This document shows, piece after piece, positions 42,813-52,016 of a stretch of 64,000 bases of DNA (positions are counted from its first letter, which is position 1; the number at the start of each line of letters is the position of its first letter). Source of the DNA: Geranomyces variabilis (taxonomy: Eukaryota; Chytridiomycota; Chytridiomycetes; Spizellomycetales; Powellomycetaceae); the NCBI GenBank assembly GCA_027603065.1, contig JADGJP010000035.1, positions 183,609 through 247,608 on the forward strand, given 5' to 3'. The position numbers and the translations under genes are program-made. The notes under the pieces were generated by a model, which ran no database searches, was not told the DNA's origin, and was given only the letters and a program-made list of their open reading frames with translations.

Positions 42813-44000
42813 ATGGATGGCCAAGAGGACGCAGCACCCACCGATCTTCCGTCGTGTATTGAGGCTCTTGCATTCGTAAATGCCTCGATTGATGCGCTGG
42901 GCACCACAGATGATCAAGCGTGGGCATTCGCATACACCAATGACGCTGTGGATTACATTCGTAAACAAGTCTTTGCCATCTATCCATCAAATTAACATGA
43001 CTTATCCAATGATTTGCTCTTCTGCCATAGTTGCTTGCGTTGTGACTCTCGTCTTTATCGTGCTTCTCTTCGATCGAATTATCGATATCCAGCACCGGCC
43101 CACAAAAATTGCATTTTGGGTGGCCGTAGCGTCACAGATTGCTTACGATTTGATCAATATATTCAGTATGGCCAACTTACGATTACCGTACTGGGTACGC
43201 AATATACATATCTAATGCAAAGTAATTTTTTTCAGAAGACGAAGTATCATACTTCTATGACGGCGTGGGTCTTTGGATCTACTACTACGGCCGCTCGCTG
43301 TTCGCCGCCGTCAACGAATTTGCCATCATCTTTCTTCTTTACCTCCGAATTCAAGATGCGGTCCGACGCATCTCAGGAAGACACTGGATGAACGTTTGCT
43401 TATCGTTGACAATATTCGTGCTGCCGATTGAGCTACTTAGACAACTTTATGGCGTTGTCAAGCTGCACATAACTGGCACCGGCGACGATCTGGATCCCCC
43501 GGGGTTGATTTGGACCACCACCGCGTACCGAGTAGCGCTGGATCTTGCGTTTACTCTCTATAGCATCCGAATGTAGGAGCCATGGAAACAGAAAGAAGCA
43601 TCGAGTGTCCATCACTCACGCACTCCCACCTTTCCGTAACAGCATTCATCACGCATCGAGTGGCGACAAAAGCAACCGTGCTCAACAAATATCCGATCAC
43701 GCGTTTCTCGTTGGCTACCTTTTCCGAGTGTTGCTCTTTCTTGCTGTCGACGGCCTGTTCATAGCGGTAACGCAGATGGACATTTCGTACGATGATCCAA
43801 GCTTTAGCAGCTTAACGCTATGGGGATTAGCAAGAGTTTTACTAGTTATCAAGCCATTTTTGATTTGCACGGATATGGCGAAAGTGCGAGCGCTTTCGGC
43901 GGGTGGGGAGGCGGCCGCGGGCTCTTCACCAGGGGCGACGAAAGCTATGTCTGATAAGAGCGCATCAGCTGTTTACAAACCCACTGTCTTTGTTGCATAA
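42813..44000 (+). CDS. Unrecognised 7TM family, member 2
   Basis: Exons 42813-42960, 43031-43165, 43236-43572 and 43643-44000 give 325 residues, almost the length of member 1. An extracellular-looking N-terminus with DLPSCIEALAFVNASI (one N-glycosylation sequon) leads to seven spans. Shared motifs are LLFDRIIDIQHRPTKIAFW, IYYYGRSLFAAVNEFAIIFL, YLRIQDAVRRISG, AFLVGYLFRVLLFLAVDG and KPFLICTDMAKVRALS. It has one intron that the others lack (43166-43235), whose donor GTATGG was chosen because it alone keeps frame. The other two introns match member 1 in position and phase. It is 131 bases upstream of member 3, head to tail. Confidence 0.76.
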
Positions 44001-44131
44001 AACGTTTAATAAAAAACCCCGCCGTCCACGGTCCAGCCAGAGGTTGCGGAGGATGGCTGGGTTGTTGAGCTGTCGAAAGACGTGACGTGCATTCTTTTGA
44101 ACTCAGCCGGACGGACTCGCACAAACCCAAA

Positions 44132-45173
44132 ATGGACGACCCGACCGACCTTCCTTCTTGCATCGCAGCCGTCATAGACGCCAATGCAACACTAACGAAT
44201 TCCGCAAGCGATCTTGATGATCAGGCAGCGAACTATGGATATAACTCGGACTCCATAAATTGGATACGTAAGGCTGACAGTCCAAAACTCATGTCGCTGT
44301 CTCCCTTTCAGCTCATCCAACGCGACCAGTTTCTAGCTTGGTCCAAACTCTGTTCCTTGTGCTTCTCATTGATAGAATCGTTTCCCTCGGCCATCGACCG
44401 ACAAAAATTGTGTTTTGGATAGCTGTCGTGTCCAGCCTTCTTTTCGAGATATTGAACGTTGTCGGCAACGTTGTCCCATGGTTCTTCACACTCGGCGGGA
44501 ACATTGTTTACTACTATGGACGAGCTGTCTTCGCACCCACGAATCAATGGGCGGTCTGCCACATGTTGTATCTTCGAGTGTCCGATGCGCTTACTCGACG
44601 CTTCGGCCGTAAGATTGCGATGATAGCGTTTGGCCTAACAGCTGCCGTTTTCCCCATCGAACTGGCCAAGCAAGGATATGGAGCAATCTTATGGTCGGTA
44701 ACGCTTAACGAAGATCAGCCTCTATATTTGAAATCGTTGAATTATCTGTCTGCTAGTAAGTTGGCGTTATGCGATTCCAAATGCATGCCATTTTTCTCAA
44801 TATCGTGCCTCTAGTCTATCGAGCGGCGCTGGATTTGACTCTTAGCGGCTATTCTTTTTGGGTCATACACACCGCAGCAAGCGGCGACCGTTCAAGTCAC
44901 CACCGCGGCCGGCTGATGCGGGAGGATACAGCATTTTTTGTGGGCTACGCGGCGCGGGTTTTATTGTTTCTTGGAGTGGACATTCTGTTTGTGATATCAA
45001 CGTCCTTCTCATCTGGTCAAGATGATACGAGCTTCGAAAGCATGTCGCTGTGGGCGTGCGCGCAGCTTATGTCTCCGATCAGGCCGTACCTGATTTGCAC
45101 CGACATGGCTCGCATTCGCGCTTTGTCGGCCGAGTCGCCGGACGAGGTCACCTCGGATGCGAAGGTCAAATGA
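44132..45173 (+). CDS. Unrecognised 7TM family, member 3
   Basis: Exons 44132-44267, 44330-44755 and 44815-45173 give 306 residues. The N-terminus is MDDPTDLPSCIAAVIDANAT with a sequon. Motifs are LLIDRIVSLGHRPTKIVFW, IVYYYGRAVFAPTNQWAVCH, MLYLRVSDALTRRFGR, AFFVGYAARVLLFLGVDILF and IRPYLICTDMARIRALSAE. The first acceptor was set at 44329 so that the junction gives SINWILSSLVQTLFL, aligning with members 1 and 2; an upstream CAG at 44311 would add six residues. A phase-1 intron lies just before IYRAALD, while the phase-2 intron found at the TM5 end of members 1 and 2 is absent. Its stop codon is 14 bases from the stop of the convergent IRC3 gene. Confidence 0.76.
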
Positions 45174-45187
45174 GAGTCGCAATATAT

Positions 45188-47813
45188 TTACACTGTTGCA
45201 CCAAACCGTATGCGGGTGTTCCATTGCACACGATTATCAGTTTTCTCCGCCCGTTCCTCCTTCTTCTTCAACCGGCGCATGTCCGCTTCCTCTCGCCTGC
45301 CCTTGGCGCCGTGCAGTCTTTTAGTCAGCAGATCCGCCGCCTCCCCTTTGGTCAAGTCCGCAGCGTTGCCGTCAAACTTGATCTTCAAGTCCTGCAGGGC
45401 GTGAAGTTGTGCCGCGGACGGCGGCATCTTGCGCCACGGTGCGGTACGTAGAAGGACACCTGGTCGGCCGAGAAGTTCGCTACGCTGACTCACATATGTG
45501 TCGGCTGAGCGTATGGCCCACGCTAATGTGTCTTGCGTCACGATGTGGTGCTTGGTGTGGAAGTACTTGAATCTGCTGGGTGTTCCAGCTTGAGTGGAGG
45601 GGGCAAGGGTTTTGTGACGCCGATGGTGATGGACGTGGAATGATCCATCTGAAAATGAGCGGTGTCAGAAATTGAGAAGTATATGGCAATGAATGCAGTC
45701 TCGGCAAGAGTGCGAGTGGTAGTATAGAAAACAGAGGAAACTTACCTCTTTCCGCCGTAGCTGTGAGCCACGAATTTTTGGGCAATTTGAGCAGGCATTC
45801 CGACGAACCAACGCGAACCCATGCAAAACGCGACATCTGCTTCAATTTCTGAGTTTCATCGTGCAAGTCGTTTAGGGGATTTGGCGGTTCGACCCGGTAA
45901 GGGCTGTCGAAAGCCTGTAGCTGAAACCCGTAGCGGGCAGGCTCGCCTTCTGCGGTGGGTTGTACATCCTCCGCAGCTACTGCCTCGACGTCCGCCCATG
46001 ATTTACACATGTGCAGCGGCCGGTCTGAATCATGAATTCCCTCCAGCTTTTTCATCACCTCCGAAACTGGCCGGTTCTCGAAATCAAACTCGCGGGCTAG
46101 ACCAAGCAACGCTGGCGGCGACGCCAGCGCCGTGTCTGTGTCGACGCTGTCGCACACATCAATGAACCAGCAGGCGCTCTTGCCCGGATACGGACGCAAT
46201 CCGCGGCCAAGCATTTGCTGCAACAGGACAAGAGATCGCGTGGGTCGTGCCAGCACGATCCCATCGATGGCGGGAATGTCCACGCCCTCAGCCACGATCC
46301 CGCAGTTGATCAACACGGGGAAGTCCCCGCGGCCAAATGCATCAAGTGTCTCTTTTCGTTCTTGCGATGGTGTGCCACCGTGTACTCCGCGAGCCGCGAC
46401 CCCATGCCTTTTGAAGACCTCACACAAGCTTTGAATGTGATCGACGCTTGCGGCAAATATCAGTGTGGTTTTGATCTTCTTTTCCTGGCTCATTCCCCAC
46501 CAAGCATGAAAGATTTGCAAGTTGCGCGCTGGATTGTCGACTCTTTGACTTAAAGGTCCGGCCGCAAAGTCGCCTGCGCGTTCTGGAAGCCCATTGAGGT
46601 TCGTATCCGAAACAATGCGGTGGAACTTCATGTCGCATAGCCTTTTAACAAAAGGTATCGCATTTCAATCACACACGCATGCGCCACGCGCAGCAGCAAC
46701 GCAACGTCCCACTCACCACTTATCCTCGATCATTTGAGACGTTGTGCGATGGTAGACCAGCTCATCAAAGGCGTTTGTTAGAGCCAAGCCATCGTGTCTT
46801 CGAATTGTGGCGGAGCAACCCCACACTAGAAGATGGGTGTCCTTCTTATCCGCTCCAAAATGACGAAGAATGCGCGCGTACGTCTCGGCGGCGGCATGGT
46901 GCGCCTTGCGTTCAAGCCATTTGTCAGTTAGGCCAATTATCGGTCTCCGAAAGTGGGAGCAAAGTTACCTCGTCTGTCAAGATAGAATAATGGAACATAA
47001 GTATCATCGCGCGTGTGTCAAGCCGAAACACATTCATGCATGCAGTACCGATTATAATGGCTTTAAACTTCGAGGGATGGAATCGAGGTTCAAGCAACCG
47101 CTCCGACGCCTTTCTTCCAAGTGTGTTGACCGAAGCAATGATGACATTCGACGTGTCCCTTGCTTTCTTTCGCCCTTCTTCCACGTCATAAGTCTATACC
47201 AAAAAACCCCCATTTGGTCAATGGCTAGTACTTTCTCCGCAACTCCGTGAGAATATTTACGTATTCGCTTGCGGGAAGGCAACGCTTGAATGTCGCCAAG
47301 GCTTGCTGGATTAGCTCGGTCTTGTGAGCCAGCACCAAGATTTTGTTCGCTTCTGGAGTCGGCGACGGAATCCGTGGGATAAGGTTGGCAAAGATGGTCT
47401 GCAAGCGACTTCGAGGTGAGAAGCAGCACCCGTGCGAGCACTATGCATGACACGCTCCGAATGCAATTACCGTCTTGCCGCTGGCCACTGGCAGGCTAAT
47501 AATCTACATGACACAGATCAGCATCGCAAACTGGTATCATCCTTTTTCGTCGCCAAGCTACGCTATGCGAACCTACCTGTCGCTTTATGCCTCTTTCAAG
47601 GGCGTCTATGCTGCAAGTCAAGCATTCTTCCTGGTAGGCTCGCAGTTCTGATGGACTGTGAAGCAGGCGGCGAGACGCCGAAAGGCGATGAGGCGCAGGA
47701 CAGATACTTGCTTTGCGCGCGGCAACGAGCGAGAGTGTTGGAGCCCTCAACATCGTCAGCAATCCGGCTGCCAGAGTGCGTTGAGTTCTGGGCTGCCGCC
47801 ATGTGGTTCTCAT
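45188..47813 (-). CDS. IRC3: Mitochondrial DEAD/H-box helicase, Irc3-like
   Basis: Eight exons high to low: 47813-47577, 47503-47471, 47398-47261, 47193-47049, 46973-46969, 46904-46717, 46641-45746 and 45648-45188; 700 residues (680 if Met at 47753 starts). A basic N-terminus rich in Ala, Ser and Arg looks like a mitochondrial presequence. The motifs are RAYQEECL (Q-like), LPVASGKT (Walker A), DEAHH (motif II), GCSAT (III), LIFAASVDHI, GVHGGTPSQER, NCGIVAEGVDIPAIDGIVLA (V) and QQMLGRGLRPYPGK (VI). Yeast Irc3 maintains mitochondrial DNA by unwinding branched DNA. Asp and Glu of DEAHH come from a 5-base micro-exon (46969-46973). The C-terminal 150 residues are Lys/Arg-rich. Confidence 0.88.
46969..46973 (-). 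other. Five-nucleotide micro-exon of the Irc3-like gene
   Basis: The minus strand reads TTGACAG|ACGAG|GTAACT. The previous exon ends AAAGCCATTATAATCG with one spare G, so G+AC gives Asp and GAG gives Glu. The next exon starts GCGCACCATGCC (Ala-His-His-Ala) after CTAAC...CGCAAG. Together they make the invariant DEAHHA. Skipping it would remove the catalytic DE and shift the frame. Confidence 0.85.
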
Positions 47814-48369
47814 GTGTCATACTACAGTGTACGAGAGCCTTTCTTTGACGCGCACTGCGACCAAGGCAACATGACCGGCTATTTGTGCGTACGCCGAAGT
47901 TTTAAAAAGGTGGTGACCGAACGCCCCAAAAGATTGTTTCGTGGAGTTAAGCTGAGTTCACAGCCTATCTGAAGCGGATGAGTATACATGCCCGATAACC
48001 GGCACCACTCTGATGGCATCGGATTGGAGTATCGCCACCTGCGACGTTAGATAGCCTCTTTCGTCACTGCTTCCCTCTACCGGCTCCGGATCTGGTCCTC
48101 GCTCAATCTTGCCATCCACAAACCATCGATCTGCAGCAACCGCAACGGCATGTCGTTAATCGACGAGCGATGTTCCTGCATCAGCCCGTCTTTATCAAAT
48201 GTCCAGTGTAAAGCACAATTTGATGGACATGGAGGGCGGAATTTTCGCACGAATGTGCCGGCAGACGGGGCAGGCTGAAGAGTTGAGAGTGTTGGCTTGC
48301 ACATAGAACACATGGTGGAGGAGTCTCTAAATACAGAATATGGAATAAGCGCGCCCACGATTTTTTCTA
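47814..48369. other. Region between IRC3 and UBC7, possible UBC7 3' UTR
   Basis: The minus strand has a stop-free frame from the UBC7 3' end to 48077 with a Met at 48302 (MCSMCKPTLSTLQPAPSAGT, ending RLSEDQIRSR), 75 residues. It has no recognisable domain and could be 3' untranslated sequence. The rest is probably the IRC3 promoter. No RNA gene was seen. Confidence 0.3.
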
Positions 48370-49139
48370 TCAGGAGAACGCGTCCTCCTCGCTTCGCCGG
48401 ACTATCCGCTGCACCCGCTTCTTGAAAGCCGCCGGATCCTCCCGGAACTCTTTCTGGAGAAACAAAACGGAAATTGAACACAATGTAGGTCAGTCAGTAC
48501 ACATAAATTGCCGGGCCCTGCCGTAAATGCGAGTTTTGAAAAACCACGTACTGCCGCCTTTGCGTTTGCCGGAGACTCATCGTTCGGGCCAGACAGCATG
48601 CTAATCACAGACAGCACGATCGTCTCGACAGTATGGACGGGCAACCAGCGCTCCGCAGCGCTCTCGTAGCCCCATTGGTCTTCGCCCGGCTCGTGCAGAA
48701 TGGAGATACACACCCGGCCGTCTTCGTAGACATTCGGATGCCACATATCTGTCACAAAGCGCATGGTCGGCGGAGCCTGTGGATAGCTAGGCGGGAACGA
48801 CAAGCGCGCTTTGAAAAATCCGCCCTCGTAAAGCGTGCCTTCCGGACCGACTTTGGGAAGGGGGAAAAGGGGTTAAAAATCTCCGCCAAAAGATACACGC
48901 ACAGCGCTCCATTCGCACGACGAATGCATGCACGCACACACACACCTATCATCACGTCCCACTCGTAGATGTTGTCATCGTGCAGGCCAGCTGAAAACCC
49001 CTGGACAGGGTGTATCGAGAGCTCTTTTCTCCAGAGCGGCGAATTAGCGGCTTACTCTCATTGGTGCGCTTGCGGCGGAAGTAGGCTATTCACCTTTTAA
49101 TTGCCTACGCAAAAGCAGCGCCGATTGAGGTTCTGACAT
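48370..49139 (-). CDS. UBC7: Ubiquitin-conjugating enzyme E2 of the Ubc7/UBE2G class
   Basis: Four exons high to low: 49139-49094, 49023-48946, 48850-48552 and 48453-48370; 168 residues, against about 170 in human UBE2G1. The N-terminus MSEPQSALLLRRQLKELSIH matches that family, followed by PVQGFSAGLHDDNIYEWDVM, the HPN-type triad WHPNVYEDGRVCISILHEPG with the catalytic Cys near residue 87, and the acidic insert loop EDQWGYESAAERWLPVHTVE that sets Ubc7 and Cdc34 apart. The C-terminus is EFREDPAAFKKRVQRIVRRS. Ubc7 works with Hrd1 and Doa10 in ER-associated degradation; it needs a Cue1-like membrane anchor that is not in this window. Intron 2 starts GTGTGTGTG. Confidence 0.94.
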
Positions 49140-49519
49140 CGCTAGACGTTTGGCCCTGGTTGGAGAATGAAGCGGAAAGGTGCAAGTTGACAAAGAGGAT
49201 GATGCAAGTTGACAAAGGATGGGAAATGCGACTGCAGGTTAAGGGCACTCTTCGAAAGTCCTGAGAAATAAATGCGACGCGTAGCAAAAACGATCGCAAC
49301 TATTGGATGACGACCGGGCATCTCTGGCTCCTCCTTGTTTCTTCCCATTTAGACTATATCTCCAAGTGTCGCTCCTGGCGAGAAGTCGTGTCCGCGAAAT
49401 TGGAAAGAACAAGCATGGTACCCTCTGAGCTTTAGATGGGAATCAAGAGACTGCGAAATGTGTGCACCGCAAAACATTGGACAGCGCGCGCGGAAGGTTT
49501 CCCCATATGTAGTAATAGT
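49140..49519. promoter_or_regulatory. UBC7 upstream region and ALG14 3' flank
   Basis: No gene was found in these 380 bases. An imperfect repeat of GTTGACAAAG(G)ATG occurs at 49186-49201 and 49208-49220. Nothing else stands out. Confidence 0.35.
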
Positions 49520-50255
49520 TCACACCACTCGTCCAATAAATTCGACCCCTTTCAACCCTTCGAATGGCCATTGTACCAAAAAGCGATCCACAAACCACCA
49601 CGACAACTTCCCAGTAAGCGACAGCGTCCGAACTCGAGCCCAGCTCTCCACATAAATCAAGCGTGGTCCGAACGATGCACCCATAACTATCCGCGGCAGG
49701 AACGCTAGCAGTAGAACAGGAAGCGCTGTCCCTGGTCCATTCGATAGTATGAGACTCGGACGTATCCGGCGCAGCAGGCCGAGACTAGCCACGCTTGCAC
49801 GCAGAAAGGATAGTGGTGTAGTTAGGTAGGACTGGTGCACCTGCCTGGCTCGCGGAATCATTTCGATGAAGTACTAATGAAATCATGAAGGTTATTACGC
49901 GGGCATTTAACACAGAAAGAGGCAAAGACCATCGAGTTTCCTGTACATCAATTCCTTGCTCCGCGCCGCGGCTTGTCTCAAAGGCGATGGCTTTGCCTTT
50001 ACTCCCCAGGTCCGATTCTGCGACCACGTAGTGCCTGCGTGTAAACCGAGGCGGAAGGGTCTTCATCATCCTGAGCATCTCGGTCGTGTGTCCGCCGGAA
50101 CCCAGGATAACGCATAACGAACAGGTTTCCTGAGGGCTGTGTTTTCGCAGCGGTGTTTGACGCAGGGTCCGCTTGAAACATGGGAGGACCGAATAGCACC
50201 GAGCAGCGAACAGACACAAGAGGGCAATTAACAAGAGGATGCTGGTATGCGCCAT
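49520..50255 (-). CDS. ALG14: Alg14, membrane anchor of UDP-GlcNAc transferase
   Basis: Two exons, 50255-49947 and 49873-49520, give 220 residues. A hydrophobic N-terminal span (ILLLIALLCLFAARCYSVL) anchors the protein in the ER. CSLCVILGSGGHTTEMLRMM is the glycine-rich GT-B loop, then RRHYVVAESDLGSKGKAIAF, YFIEMIPRARQVHQSYLTT, RIRPSLILSNGPGTALPVLL and the C-terminal YVESWARVRTLSLTGKLSWW followed by FVDRFLVQWP. Alg14 recruits the catalytic Alg13 to the ER face and together they add the second GlcNAc to the dolichol-linked oligosaccharide. The phase-0 intron (GTACAG...TTCATTAG) restores the conserved FIEMIPRAR. It is divergent from the CECR5-like gene. Confidence 0.95.
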
Positions 50256-50382
50256 TGCCTCGTCGTTTGTCTTTTGGTCACGGTTGGCCTAGGGGTTGAA
50301 AGCGGCATGCAGAGAAATGTGTCGTGGCCCGGCATGCCGCGAAGTGCGTGCGAGTTGGAAAACCTTCGCCATCGTACGGAAC

Positions 50383-51662
50383 ATGCCTCGCTTTGTTTCC
50401 GCCGCCACTGCTGCTGCGAGCAGGCAGGCGCACTCCTTTCTGATAGCCAACACACCTGCATCTCGCTTTGTGGCTTTCTCCGCCGGTCGTCGCGGTAAGG
50501 CCACGCTGTCCGGCAGCAATGTCAAAACTCCGGCATTCGCATTTGACATGGACGGCGTGTTGATACGAGGTGGCAAGGCCCTTCCCAACGCCCGCCGAGC
50601 GCTCGAAAGACTGCGCGGCGACAACCCGAAAAATCAAGAGATTCCCTTTATTGTCTTGACCAACTCGGGAGGAGAGTCGGAAGCGAGTAAAGCGGAGAAG
50701 TTGAGCCGCAAGCTTGGATTGAAGGTATGTCGATCCTCTCTGCGGCGAGTCGGAATTTGGGGAGGAAGTAAGGGAGATTTTATGCTGTGCGGATCATTCA
50801 TATGCTCTTCCGTTGGCAGATTGACGAGTCCCAGTTCATAATATCGTCTACGCCTATGCGGACGCTAGTCCCTAAACATGGCAAAGACCTTGTTCACGTC
50901 GTGGGCCCACATGCATGCAAAGCGCTTGCACAGAAGTACGGGTTCCAAAACGTGATCACCAGTCGTGAGATCCGAGATTGGAATCGGCATGCATGGCCGT
51001 TCCACGTTCGTGGGGACGAACATCCGCACGAGCCCGCACCACACGATCTCGCCAACACACATATCGGCGCGATCCTTATAATGCACGATCCGCCAGACTG
51101 GGGTCTTGATATCCAGCTCATTATGGACTTATTACTCTCTCACCGCGGCAACGTGACAACGCGCCGGAATCCGTCATCGGTAGCCAAGTCATTATCATCG
51201 TCATCATCAGCAGACTCCAATTTACCACCTATTCCGTTGTACAGCAGCAATGCCGACTTCCTCTGGGCCAACGAACACCCTCACCCGCGACTCGGACAGG
51301 GCGGATTTCTGGCTGCATTGCGCGGGGTCTGGGCACAGATGATTGATGACCCCGCCGCGCAGCTGCCCATTACTACGCAGTTTGGCAAACCGTCAGCGCC
51401 AACATATGATTACGCGAAACGTGTACTCGGAGACGGCGTAGTTGGCGGTGTTGACGCAGTTGGAGACGTCTACATGATTGGCGATAACCCCGAAAGCGAC
51501 ATTAGAGGGGCCAATGCCAATGGCTGGGTTGGCGTGCTCGTTGAAACGGGTGTGTATCAGCATGGCGATGTGCTCGAAGGCGGGAGGAAACCCGCGGCGG
51601 TGGTCAAGGACGTCGAGGCGGCCGTGGACTGGGTGCTCAGAAAGGAAGGCGTCCTAAATTAG
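50383..51662 (+). CDS. HAD-superfamily IIA hydrolase, CECR5/HDHD5-like, mitochondrial
   Basis: Exons 50383-50724 and 50820-51662 give 394 residues; an upstream in-frame Met at 50296 is possible. The N-terminus MPRFVSAATAAASRQAHSFL is a likely presequence. HAD motif I is FAFDMDGVLIRGGKALPNAR (nucleophile and acid/base Asp), motif II FIVLTNSGGESEASKA, the motif III Lys probably in QFGKPSAPTYDYA, and motif IV VYMIGDNPESDIRGANANGW. The class IIA cap between motifs II and III contains GAILIMHDPPDWGLDIQL and a Ser-rich insert. The family includes human CECR5/HDHD5 and yeast Ykr070w, of unknown substrate. The single intron is phase 0. Confidence 0.9.
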
Positions 51663-52016
51663 GCGTTAGTTCGGAAGCTTTCTCACCGCATCGTATTTGT
51701 CACATATAGATCTTCTGCTACTAGAAGCCCGCCCCTGGGTTCATGCGAAAATATTCATATTGAAAGCAATATTGATTCAGTGAAATGGTAGTGTCCCCAA
51801 AAAGATAATCCCACTCGAAAAGAAAAGCTCTTATGTACAGCAGGTGTGCGCGCGTGGAAGAAGAAACAATCAAGAAAACCGAGTCCGAGAGAGAAAATGG
51901 AGGCGGAGGTGGTGCAGAACCGGGCGCGAAACGGGTCGGACGGTCAGCCAGAATAGGGTTGCCGTTGTGAGAGGGGGGTATCCGAGTGATATTCCTTGTC
52001 ATTTCGTTGGCTTTCG
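51663..52016. other. Convergent 3' flanks of CECR5-like and adenylate cyclase genes
   Basis: No gene is supported in 354 bases. GA-rich patches (around 51860-51905) are the only compositional feature. Confidence 0.4.
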
